A model generated the notes under the pieces. That model worked only from the letters and a program-made list of their open reading frames with translations. It had not been told where the DNA came from and did no database searches. Both the position numbers and the translations under genes were made by a program. Of a stretch of 6,269 nucleotides of DNA, positions 1 to 5,795 are shown piece by piece. The first letter of the stretch is position 1; each line of letters starts with the position of its first letter. The stretch is from Candidatus Stygibacter frigidus (GTDB lineage: Bacteria; Cloacimonadota; Cloacimonadia; Cloacimonadales; TCS61): the NCBI GenBank assembly GCA_030765325.1, contig JAVCCT010000181.1:1-6269 (forward strand), given 5' to 3'.

Positions 1-249
1 TAATCTGGTGAGAATATCCATCAGCCTTTTAGCTGATATTGCTATCTTGCCACCATTAATCACATTTGCTTTGATATGAGCAATGACCGTAATCTCAAGA
101 TCAGTGACGGTGATTATCAGTTGATTATCTTCTTCCTCAGCCTCTATCAGAAAATTAGTAAGTATCGGCATAGTGTTCTTGCCAGGGACTATATTGATCA
201 AATGCTGAATATAGGGTAACAAATCTCTGCGTTCAATTGAAAACTTCAT
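1..249 (-). CDS. dnaN: DNA polymerase III beta subunit (sliding clamp), N-terminal part, cut by window edge
   Basis: The visible 83 residues begin MKFSIERRDLLPYIQHL and continue through a block around residues 27-38 (MPILTNFLIEAE), a TVTDLEITV block at about 47-55 and a SAKRLMDIL block near 72-80. This is the characteristic first domain of the beta clamp, with the usual order of start, PIL-x-N, TDLE and A-[RK]-x-L-x-DI motifs. In this family the protein forms a ring dimer around DNA and tethers polymerase III to the template. The remaining roughly 280 residues lie beyond the left edge. The ATG start is supported by an AGAGG site five bases upstream. The gene follows the HU gene in the same direction but is separated from it by a strong terminator, so it probably has its own promoter. 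No dnaA is visible. Identification is from recognised sequence pattern, without an alignment. Confidence 0.92.
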   Translation of the reverse strand, partial: MKFSIERRDLLPYIQHLINIVPGKNTMPILTNFLIEAEEEDNQLIITVTDLEITVIAHIKANVINGGKIAISAKRLMDILTRL

Positions 250-275
250 AATATCCTCTTTTATTTAAAATATAC

Positions 276-289
276 TTTTGATATCAAAA
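276..289. promoter_or_regulatory. Perfect 14-base palindrome upstream of dnaN, possible operator
   Basis: The sequence TTTTGATATCAAAA reads the same on both strands with no mismatch. It lies 27-40 bases upstream of the dnaN start. A TATATT hexamer on the minus strand (269-274) could be the -10 box, and the palindrome would then fill the spacer, a classic repressor position. The matching -35 position is not a good hexamer, so the promoter is uncertain. In AT-rich DNA some palindromes arise by chance. Confidence 0.35.
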
Positions 290-333
290 ACGATCCTCAG
301 CGAAAAATAGTCAATAGAATTATTTTATCAGAT

Positions 334-367
334 AAAAAAATAAGCAAGGGTTATTCACCCTTGCTTA
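334..367 (-). terminator. Rho-independent terminator of the HU gene
   Basis: A perfect 10-base-pair stem is formed by TAAGCAAGGG (341-350) and CCCTTGCTTA (358-367), with a 7-base loop. On the minus strand the stem is followed at once by seven T (334-340). It begins 23 bases after the HU stop codon. The plus-strand side has no comparable T run, so it acts mainly on minus-strand transcripts. It separates HU from dnaN. Confidence 0.92.
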
Positions 368-390
368 ATTTGTGCTAATTTTGAAACCAA

Positions 391-660
391 TTAAACTGAT
401 TCTTTTAGTTTCTTTCCTGGTTTGAATACAGGAACTTTGCGAGCTGGTATTTGAATTTTTTTACCAGTTGAAGGATTCACACCTGTGCGAGCTTTGCGCT
501 CGGCAACTTTAAATGTACCAAAACCAACAAGAGATACTTTGTCACCTTTTTTTAAGGCTCCACCTATGTTATTGAGAACACAGGTCAAAGCAGAATTTGC
601 TTGTTTTTTTGTTAATTTTACATCCTCACAAATTTTCGCAATTAATTCTTGGCGATTCAT
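391..660 (-). CDS. hup: HU-family histone-like DNA-binding protein
   Basis: The 89-residue protein starts MNRQELIAKICEDVKLTKKQ and has the usual HU/IHF length of about 90. It shows the helical dimerisation half (residues 1-38), the GFGTF turn (46-50), and the DNA-binding beta arm with the R-x-G-x-NP-x-TG pattern (58-66), including Pro63, the residue that intercalates and kinks DNA in this family. HU proteins bind DNA with little sequence preference, as homo- or heterodimers, and compact the nucleoid. The start at 660 was chosen over an upstream in-frame ATG at 717 because an AGGAGGT site sits four bases before it, and because the 717 start would overlap the -35 box. Two cysteines (11 and 27) are unusual, since many HU proteins have none. 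HU versus an IHF subunit cannot be settled, but a single homodimeric HU is most likely. The gene is monocistronic, with its own promoter and terminator. Confidence 0.95.
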   Translation of the reverse strand: MNRQELIAKICEDVKLTKKQANSALTCVLNNIGGALKKGDKVSLVGFGTFKVAERKARTGVNPSTGKKIQIPARKVPVFKPGKKLKESV

Positions 661-663
661 AAA

Positions 664-670
664 ACCTCCT
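664..670 (-). promoter_or_regulatory. Ribosome binding site deciding the HU start
   Basis: On the minus strand this reads AGGAGGT, four bases upstream of the ATG at 660. It selects the 89-residue form over the 19-residue longer reading frame that opens at 717. Confidence 0.85.
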
Positions 671-687
671 CGGTTATTTAATAGTAC

Positions 688-717
688 TATATAGGTTCTA
701 TGGCTAAATGTTGTCAA
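688..717 (-). promoter_or_regulatory. Sigma-70-type promoter of the HU gene
   Basis: On the minus strand a perfect TTGACA (712-717) is followed after 18 bases by TATATA (688-693). Shifting the -10 box by one base gives CTATAT with a 17-base spacer. Transcription would start near 680, about 20 bases before the start codon. A 10-base palindrome ATAGTACTAT (681-690) overlaps the -10 box and probable start point and could be a regulator site. Confidence 0.75.
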
Positions 718-885
718 GTAAAAATCTATTCACTAACTAAATTACTTACCTAAAGAAATAATAATAAATCCGCTAATACCCACATCATGCAAGATTATAT
801 TATTGACATCGTGTAAGTTAGCTACTAATGAACAGAAAATCAACTTTCTGAAAAAAAAAGTAAAAAAATCTTTAAAGTGGAAGTT
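718..885. other. Intergenic region without a recognisable gene
   Basis: No convincing reading frame is seen on either strand. The stretch holds a hairpin-forming sequence CAGAAA (833-838) and TTTCTG (845-850) with a 6-base loop, followed on the plus strand by nine A (851-859) and seven A (862-868). A TTGACA at 803-808 has no matching -10 box. I cannot support an RNA gene here. Confidence 0.4.
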
Positions 886-892
886 TCACTTC
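851..892 (-). terminator. Weak terminator after the aminotransferase/membrane-protein pair
   Basis: On the minus strand a short stem, AAGTG with CACTT (875-879 and 887-891, 7-base loop), overlaps the stop codon of the membrane-protein gene. Runs of seven and nine T follow (862-868 and 851-859). The alternative stem GAAGT/ACTTC (880-884 and 888-892, 3-base loop) is also only five pairs. The stem is short and AT-rich, and there are six bases before the T run, so efficiency is doubtful. Confidence 0.35.
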
Positions 893-1308
893 AGATAATA
901 TATTATCAAATATGTGAAAATACCTATTACAGGCAGGACAGAGAGCACAAGGAGAAGGAAAAATGTGTAGGGATTAAGAATATAATCAAGCTGTTCTGGG
1001 AAGATTTTTTCTACGAATTTCTCGAAGGAACTTTGGCGATAAACTTTGAGTGATTTTACATAGCGAGTTTCTGGTGCTACCGTATCGTCTCTTTTTTCTT
1101 TTTCTGGTTTTGCCTCTTTCGTTTTATATTGAGTACGCTTAGTTTTAGGTTGTGTAGCTTCCGGTGGTTCTACTTTTTCCTCTTTTTCTGTAGGTGAGGC
1201 ATATACTAAGGAGAAGAAGATATCTATCCCATCATAGACAAACCAGCTAAGGACAAAAAAGACTGCTACAATAACACTGAACAAGAGCACAAACTTATAC
1301 TTTCTCAT
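886..1308 (-). CDS. Hypothetical two-helix membrane protein with charged linker
   Basis: I do not recognise this 140-residue protein. It has a hydrophobic N-terminal helix at about residues 6-24 preceded by basic residues (MRKYK), a hydrophilic linker (about 40-82) dominated by Lys, Glu, Pro and Thr, a more ordinary segment (83-114) containing aromatic residues, and a second hydrophobic helix at about 115-138 ending in Lys. By the positive-inside rule both ends would be cytoplasmic and the linker would face outward. The K/E/P-rich linker recalls envelope-spanning spacers such as that of TonB, but the C-terminal domain of TonB is absent. Its ATG overlaps the stop of the aminotransferase as ATGA, and no Shine-Dalgarno site precedes it, so it is probably translated by reinitiation from that gene. 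The reading frame is supported by this coupling and by coherent membrane topology. Function is unknown. Confidence 0.8.
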   Translation of the reverse strand: MRKYKFVLLFSVIVAVFFVLSWFVYDGIDIFFSLVYASPTEKEEKVEPPEATQPKTKRTQYKTKEAKPEKEKRDDTVAPETRYVKSLKVYRQSSFEKFVEKIFPEQLDYILNPYTFFLLLVLSVLPVIGIFTYLIIYYLK

Positions 1309-2363
1309 ATTCTAAACTCATTTACCGCTTTAATAAATACCTGGTTCAACTTTCTATCAGCCACGGAAACTCTCAAGCAATTCTTCAAAATTCCCTGATC
1401 TCCCACAATTCTAACTGCGATTTCATTTTCTTTCAGATAGTGGAATAAGTCAATGTAATCTTTGCAGCGGAAAAGTAGAAAATTTGTAAATGATTTGAAA
1501 ACCTGCACTCGATCAATATTATTCAAGAAATTATAAAGTTCCTCCCTTTGCCTGATAATCTGCTGATTGTATTCGAGAAAGATTTTCTTATTTCTGATAA
1601 TGGTTAGTGCTAATGCCTGAGTTAAAATGCTCAGATTAAAAGCAGTAAATACTTTTTTGATCTCATGGATATTTTCCTTACTGGAGATCATATAGCCAAA
1701 GCGGAGTCCTGCAGCAGAAAAAGCCTTTGAAAAGGTTCTTATTATGACCAGATTAGCATACTTATTTATCAAATCTACCAAAGTAACACCAGAGAACTCA
1801 AAATATGTTTCATCGATGAGTATCAATTTATCAGGATTCAGTTCAATGATCCTGATGATATCGTCCCTGGGAAACAGATTTCCAGTTGGATTATTGGGAT
1901 TGCAGATGATTATGAGCCTGCAATTGGGATTTTCTGACACCAGTGATAAATTATCAAGGTCAATGCTGAAATCATCTAATAAGGTTATGGTTTTGAGTGA
2001 TAAGCCTACAGCATCGCAATAACTCTGATAATCAAAATATGATGGAGATAGAGAAAGAGCAAAGGAATTGCTGTTATCCCTGACGGCATTAAACAGGTAA
2101 TAAAGCATTTCATCTGCACCATTACCTAATATTATCTGATCATTCTCTACATCTGCATATGTTGCGATTTCCTGATATAGCTCCTGAGTAATATTACTAT
2201 AATAGCGATTTAGGTGAATATTATGCATCAAATCCAAAAATTCATGCTTAACTACCTGAAAAGGATCAAGGGTGCTTTCATTTAAGCACATCATATATTT
2301 AAGATGCGGAACATCCACATTGACCTGGTGTTTTTCCTTGAGGTCATGACGAAAGAAATACAC
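1305..2363 (-). CDS. hisC: Histidinol-phosphate aminotransferase-like PLP enzyme (HisC family)
   Basis: The 352-residue protein is a fold-type I PLP aminotransferase of usual HisC length. Visible motifs are LNES (27-30), where HisC normally has LNEN; GNGADE (80-85), the cofactor phosphate-binding turn; CNPNNPTG (154-161) with the PLP-contacting Asn158; IDETY (183-187) with Asp184 for the pyridine nitrogen and Tyr187; RTFSKAFSAAGLRFGY (209-224) with Lys213 as the Schiff-base lysine and Arg221 near the cofactor phosphate; and LRVSV (330-334) with Arg331 for the substrate carboxylate. HisC converts histidinol phosphate and 2-oxoglutarate to imidazole acetol phosphate and glutamate, in either direction. 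The RT-x-SKA-x-x-x-AGLR pattern favours HisC over the related CobD decarboxylase, but no other his gene is present, so another amino acid could be the substrate. The start is GTG, supported by a full TAAGGAGGT site. The gene is first in a pair with the downstream membrane protein and diverges from the HAD/phn operon. Confidence 0.85.
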   Translation of the reverse strand: MYFFRHDLKEKHQVNVDVPHLKYMMCLNESTLDPFQVVKHEFLDLMHNIHLNRYYSNITQELYQEIATYADVENDQIILGNGADEMLYYLFNAVRDNSNSFALSLSPSYFDYQSYCDAVGLSLKTITLLDDFSIDLDNLSLVSENPNCRLIIICNPNNPTGNLFPRDDIIRIIELNPDKLILIDETYFEFSGVTLVDLINKYANLVIIRTFSKAFSAAGLRFGYMISSKENIHEIKKVFTAFNLSILTQALALTIIRNKKIFLEYNQQIIRQREELYNFLNNIDRVQVFKSFTNFLLFRCKDYIDLFHYLKENEIAVRIVGDQGILKNCLRVSVADRKLNQVFIKAVNEFRI

Positions 2364-2367
2364 AAAG

Positions 2368-2376
2368 ACCTCCTTA
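2368..2376 (-). promoter_or_regulatory. Full-length Shine-Dalgarno site for the GTG-started hisC-like gene
   Basis: On the minus strand this reads TAAGGAGGT, complementary over nine bases to the usual 3' end of 16S rRNA. It lies four bases before the GTG at 2361-2363. This makes the GTG the start in preference to downstream ATG codons around residues 24-25. Confidence 0.85.
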
Positions 2377-2402
2377 CTTCTTATATTTTTGTTGTCTATT
2401 TA

Positions 2403-2410
2403 ATTATAAT
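2403..2410. promoter_or_regulatory. Palindromic -10 element, candidate shared promoter for the divergent operons
   Basis: The octamer ATTATAAT is its own reverse complement, so TATAAT is present on the plus strand (2405-2410) and on the minus strand (2403-2408). The implied start points are near 2397 (minus) and 2416 (plus), leaving leaders of about 35 bases to each start codon and placing both Shine-Dalgarno sites inside the transcript. Neither strand shows a good -35 hexamer at 16-18 bases. It is the only consensus -10 box in the 87-base divergent gap. One or both genes may be read from it. Confidence 0.5.
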
Positions 2411-2436
2411 AGTAAAATTGGCAAACAAAAATTAAT

Positions 2437-2442
2437 GGGAGG
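2437..2442 (+). promoter_or_regulatory. Ribosome binding site deciding the HAD gene start
   Basis: GGGAGG here is only two bases before the TTG at 2445 but eight before the TTG at 2451. The second spacing is normal, so 2451 is the more likely start. It also gives the family-typical beginning MRYKYILLDLDNT. Confidence 0.7.
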
Positions 2443-2450
2443 TTTTGCTG

Positions 2451-3131
2451 TTGAGATATAAATATATCCTGCTGGATCTGGATAATACACTTTATGATAC
2501 GCTCCAGACGGAAAAGCAGGCAATGAGAGCGTTCCTGGAGTATTATGCTGCGGATAAAGATATTGAGAAATTATATGTGGAATATCAGCATATAAATCAT
2601 GAGCTGTGGACTTCGCTGGAAGAAGGGAATATTAGTATTGATAAAATAAATACTGAACGGTTCAGAAGATTTTTTGATCAGGAACATATCTCAGCGGATC
2701 CTGTAGAAGCAGGAAGTTTTTACCTTGATCTTCTTTGTAAAAATCATCTATTTTATCCTTCAGCAGCAGAAATCTACGAATACTTGACAAAAAAGTATAG
2801 GGTGGCATTAATCACTAATGGACTGAAGGCTGCTCAGGAAAGGAGAATTCGCAATACTTTCCTGCAACAGGAAATCTCACCTTTATATATTGGTGAAGTG
2901 ATTGGTTATCATAAACCTGATCCCAAAGTAGTAGAATATATAATGAACCAGGAAGGCTGGGATGATAAAAAACAGGTGATGATTATTGGTGACAGCTTAA
3001 GCTCAGATATTCAATGTGCTGTGAATTCTGGTATATCCAGTATCTGGTGTAATTTTACCGGAGAAAGTCCTGGTAAATACAGACCCGATTTCACAGTCTA
3101 TAATTTAATAGAAATAAAAAATTTATTATAG
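2451..3131 (+). CDS. yjjG: HAD-family nucleotidase, YjjG/YfnB type
   Basis: This 226-residue protein has all four HAD motifs: DLDNTLYD (9-16) with nucleophile Asp9 and acid/base Asp11, TNG (122-124), Lys155 in HKPDP, and GDSLSSD (180-186) with Asp181 and Asp186 for Mg2+. The helical cap between motifs I and II carries the pattern N-H-E-L-W-x-x-L-E-E-G-x-I followed by ERFRRFF (about 49-75), typical of the YjjG/YfnB group, as is EVIGYHKPD. E. coli YjjG removes phosphate from UMP, dUMP, dTMP and non-canonical pyrimidine nucleotides, and this enzyme probably does similar cytoplasmic house-cleaning. The start is a TTG at 2451; the frame is open to another TTG at 2445, but ribosome-site spacing favours 2451. 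The stop lies eight bases before phnD, and its final G is the first base of the phnD Shine-Dalgarno site, so it is the first gene of the importer operon. Substrate is inferred from family only. Confidence 0.88.
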   Translation: MRYKYILLDLDNTLYDTLQTEKQAMRAFLEYYAADKDIEKLYVEYQHINHELWTSLEEGNISIDKINTERFRRFFDQEHISADPVEAGSFYLDLLCKNHLFYPSAAEIYEYLTKKYRVALITNGLKAAQERRIRNTFLQQEISPLYIGEVIGYHKPDPKVVEYIMNQEGWDDKKQVMIIGDSLSSDIQCAVNSGISSIWCNFTGESPGKYRPDFTVYNLIEIKNLL

Positions 3132-3139
3132 GAGAAAAA

Positions 3140-4045
3140 ATGAAAACAACAGGTAAATTATTGCTCTTGATTTTCATTATTATCAATATAAATAGCTGCA
3201 CAACAAAAGGCGAACTAGGTACAGAATCTAATCCCATCAAGATGTATTTTGTACCATCTATGGAAGCAGGAAAAGTGGTTACTAGTGGAAAGGCTATTGC
3301 TGCTGGATTGGAAAAACTTACGGGATATAAATTCAAAATCGCTGTACCCACAAACTATGCAGCAGTTATCGAAGCTATGGGTACAAACCAGGCAGATATC
3401 GGTTGGCTGCCTACATTTGCTTATATTTTGGCAAATCAAAAATATCAAGCTCAAGTTGCACTCACAACGGTCAGAAATGGTTTGGAAAAATATCGCGGAC
3501 AATTTGTAGTAAGAGCAGACAGCGGAATTAAGAATCTGCAAGATATCAATGGCAAAGTAATCGCCTATACTGATGCTTCATCTACATCGGGATATATCTA
3601 CCCCTCTGCCCAGTTAAAGATGAATAATATCAAGCCGGATAAATATTATTTTGCCGGTGGACATCCCCAAACTATACTCGCGGTATATCAGGGCAGTGCT
3701 GATGTAGGCTGTTCATACTGGTCTCCCCCGCAAAATAATGAACCTCAGGATGCCAGAAAAGCTGTGCTGGATACTTATCCTGATATTATGGAAAAGGTAA
3801 TACCTATTGCCTTTACAGACTGGATACCTAATGACACTGTTACTTTCCGTAAAGGAATTGATGATGAGATGAAATCGCGGATTGTAGATGCTCTGCTGGA
3901 ATTTGCCAGCAGCGAGCAGGGACATGCTGTATTATATGAGCTGTATTCTGTTGATAATTTTGTGAAATCAAGCGATAGTGATTATGACATTGTTCGAAAG
4001 TCTCTGGAGACTTTGGGATTTGGTGCTGAGGAATTTGTGAAATAA
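3140..4045 (+). CDS. phnD: PhnD-like substrate-binding lipoprotein of a phosphonate/phosphite/phosphate-type ABC importer
   Basis: This 301-residue protein begins with a lipoprotein signal: basic MKTTGK, a hydrophobic core (7-17) and Cys20 after INS, a slightly atypical lipobox. The mature part is a two-lobed periplasmic-binding fold of the PhnD family, with FVPSMEA (37-43), NYAAVIEAM (72-80), ADIGWLP (85-91), DASSTSGY (145-152), GGHPQTILAV (173-182), IPND (229-232) and the C-terminal SDYDIVRKSLETLGF. The SSTSG loop, His175 and Asp232 correspond to phosph(on)ate-binding positions in E. coli PhnD. By my recalled alignment, the Glu that holds the ligand amino group there is Ser195 here, and Tyr93 is Leu90. 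The ligand is thus probably not aminoethylphosphonate; phosphite, phosphate or an alkylphosphonate are options. The ATG is preceded by GGAGA. The TAA stop overlaps the phnC ATG by one base (TAATG). Confidence 0.92.
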   Translation: MKTTGKLLLLIFIIININSCTTKGELGTESNPIKMYFVPSMEAGKVVTSGKAIAAGLEKLTGYKFKIAVPTNYAAVIEAMGTNQADIGWLPTFAYILANQKYQAQVALTTVRNGLEKYRGQFVVRADSGIKNLQDINGKVIAYTDASSTSGYIYPSAQLKMNNIKPDKYYFAGGHPQTILAVYQGSADVGCSYWSPPQNNEPQDARKAVLDTYPDIMEKVIPIAFTDWIPNDTVTFRKGIDDEMKSRIVDALLEFASSEQGHAVLYELYSVDNFVKSSDSDYDIVRKSLETLGFGAEEFVK

Positions 4046-4812
4046 TGACAGAAATTTTACGAACTAAAGGATTAAAAAAAGACTTCCCGGGAGATGTGCA
4101 AGCTCTCAAAGATGTTGATCTTGCAGTTGAAAGAGGAGAATTTCTGGTTTTGCTTGGTTTGAGTGGATCAGGGAAATCCACTCTATTGAGATGCTTAAAC
4201 AGACTGATAGAGCCGACCTCCGGTGAAGTATATTTCGACCAGCAGAAAATCACTGACTTGCAGGGAATGGAACTTCGCAGCATCAGACGCAAATTTGGCA
4301 TGATCTACCAGCAGTTCAATCTAATAAGTAATCTTTCAGTATTAGTGAACGTGATCTCCGGTAATCTGGGCAGAATGAGTTTCTGGCAAAGCATATATCC
4401 CCTCGCAAATGCAGAACTGGTAAAAAGAGCCAAAGAAAATATTGCCAAAGTCGGGCTGACTGATTTCACCCGCACCAGGGTGAAAAATCTGAGTGGTGGT
4501 CAGCAGCAAAGAGTTGCTATTGCCCGTGCTTTGATGCAGGAGCCTGAGGTAATTCTTGCGGATGAACCCGTAGCAAGTCTTGATCCCGCCACAGCAGACA
4601 GCGTTATGCAATATCTGGGAAAATTGAATCGTGAGGATGGCATCACCATTATTTGTTCATTGCATTTTTTGAGTCTGGCACGCAAATATGGCAGCAGAGT
4701 GGTAGCTCTCAAAGATGGCAGATTGATGTTTTCCGGTTCACCGCAGGAAATTGATGAAGCCAGATTTCATGATATTTATGGTGAAGACGCCCAGGAAGTG
4801 GAGATACGATGA
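4045..4812 (+). CDS. phnC: PhnC-like ATP-binding protein of the phosphonate-type ABC importer
   Basis: The 255-residue protein is a complete ABC ATPase of usual PhnC length. It has Walker A GLSGSGKST (38-46), Q-loop YQQFNL (88-93), signature LSGGQQQR (149-156), Walker B VILADEP (169-175), D-loop ASLD (177-180) and switch His207. STLLRCLNRLIEPTSGEV after Walker A and the QQFNL-x-x-x-L-x-V-L-x-N-V block are typical of PhnC. It would form the cytoplasmic dimer that powers the PhnE permease. Its ATG shares one base with the phnD stop. A GAGGA about 12 bases upstream is a rather distant ribosome site, so reinitiation probably contributes. Its end overlaps phnE by ATGA. All catalytic residues are present, so it should be active. 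Confidence 0.95.
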   Translation: MTEILRTKGLKKDFPGDVQALKDVDLAVERGEFLVLLGLSGSGKSTLLRCLNRLIEPTSGEVYFDQQKITDLQGMELRSIRRKFGMIYQQFNLISNLSVLVNVISGNLGRMSFWQSIYPLANAELVKRAKENIAKVGLTDFTRTRVKNLSGGQQQRVAIARALMQEPEVILADEPVASLDPATADSVMQYLGKLNREDGITIICSLHFLSLARKYGSRVVALKDGRLMFSGSPQEIDEARFHDIYGEDAQEVEIR

Positions 4813-5795
4813 AGAGAACTTCTGCAATATTATTTGATTTTATTTTCTTTACCTATTTTACGGGATGTATCATTTTCCTGATTAATCGATTTTTTGTCTG
4901 GAATACATTTATCCTGCCAGGTTTGATCGTTACTACATTATTAACAGTGATATTTCAGTTGATAAACGACTCCATCGGATTGCGAATCATTGAGTATAAA
5001 AATTTACTTAAAAGAAAATTTTTCCGCACTATCAGTGGCTGGTTTATAATATTGCTTTTAATAATCACGCTTGTGGTGGGTTGGATAACAGTAGAAGTAA
5101 ATATCCCAGATTTCCTGATGGGAATGCAAAATACTAAAGGTATTCTCAGCGGATTATTTTCACCCAATCTCAAGAATCTGATACCCATGCTCAGTGCCCT
5201 GGCAGAAACTATCTATCTCGCATTACTGGCAACCGTGTTTGCTATTCCCTTTGCCTTCCTGTTCAGTTTTCTTGCTGCTCGTAATCTGATGCCCAATACT
5301 TTCTCGGGCAACCTGGCTTATATTGCAGTGCGCACAGTAGCAACTTTCTCACGCTCAGTGGAAGCAGTTATATGGGCAATTATTTTTTGCGTATGGGTAG
5401 GGATAGGACCATTTGCCGGAATGCTGGCGCTATTAGTTCATTCCATTGCAGCTCTCACAAAATTATATTCAGAACAGATAGAAAATATCAATGAAGGACC
5501 AGTAGAGGCGATCAAGGGAACTGGTGCTTCCACCCTTCAAACCTGGCTCTATGCGGTGATACCTCAAATCATTTCTCCCTACCTTGCTTTCACCATCTAC
5601 AGGTGGGATATCAATGTTCGCATGGCAACTATTGTAGGTTTTGTCGGTGGTGGTGGAATTGGTTTGGCTTTACAACAGGAACAGCAATTATTAAGATGGC
5701 ATAACGTAGGATTGATCATCTGGCTGATAGCAATAGTTATCTGGATAATGGATATGATCAGTGGGAAGATCAGAGCCCGATTAATGGATTTATAA
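4809..5795 (+). CDS. phnE: PhnE-like permease of the phosphonate-type ABC importer, with N-terminal extension
   Basis: This 328-residue integral membrane protein belongs to the ABC importer permeases. The conserved core has transmembrane segments near 77-95, 131-155, 185-215 and 299-316. The EAA coupling loop is at about 229-252, with EGPVEAIKGTGAS and an IPQ end, and contacts PhnC. VGFVGGGGIGLALQ (277-289) is the glycine-rich block typical of PhnE. SALAETIYLALLAT (129-142) is the usual start of the permease domain. Typical PhnE proteins have about 260-280 residues, so this one is long by roughly 50-70. The surplus is N-terminal (1-70) and has two hydrophobic stretches (about 6-28 and 33-52), then a basic segment. 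That order faintly resembles an RDD-type membrane domain, which is a guess. The ATG overlaps the phnC stop (ATGA), with GTGGAG a few bases upstream, so the long form is probably real. The TAA stop shares one base with the next ATG. Confidence 0.92.
   Translation: MKRTSAILFDFIFFTYFTGCIIFLINRFFVWNTFILPGLIVTTLLTVIFQLINDSIGLRIIEYKNLLKRKFFRTISGWFIILLLIITLVVGWITVEVNIPDFLMGMQNTKGILSGLFSPNLKNLIPMLSALAETIYLALLATVFAIPFAFLFSFLAARNLMPNTFSGNLAYIAVRTVATFSRSVEAVIWAIIFCVWVGIGPFAGMLALLVHSIAALTKLYSEQIENINEGPVEAIKGTGASTLQTWLYAVIPQIISPYLAFTIYRWDINVRMATIVGFVGGGGIGLALQQEQQLLRWHNVGLIIWLIAIVIWIMDMISGKIRARLMDL

Noticed and set aside
351..359. TTATTCACC, close to a DnaA box, near dnaN, hinting at an origin
   Set aside because: It is a single imperfect match that forms the loop and part of the stem of the HU terminator. 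There is no box cluster, AT-rich unwinding region or dnaA.
661..717. A longer HU start at 717
   Set aside because: The added 19 residues are not HU-like, the ATG overlaps the -35 box, and the AGGAGGT site points to 660.
803..830. TTGACA at 803-808 as a plus-strand promoter
   Set aside because: No acceptable -10 hexamer occurs at 16-18 bases, and no plus-strand gene follows.
886..1308. The small membrane protein as TonB-like
   Set aside because: The linker is similar in composition, but the C-terminal part is a transmembrane helix, not the TonB domain.
1744..2022. A 92-codon plus-strand frame inside the hisC-like gene
   Set aside because: It is antisense to the PLP-binding core, and its composition looks like a mirrored reading of the real gene.
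3840..4301. A 153-codon minus-strand open frame across the phnD-phnC junction
   Set aside because: It lies antisense to two clear genes with complete motifs, shows no family pattern of its own and has no ribosome site; it is a shadow frame.
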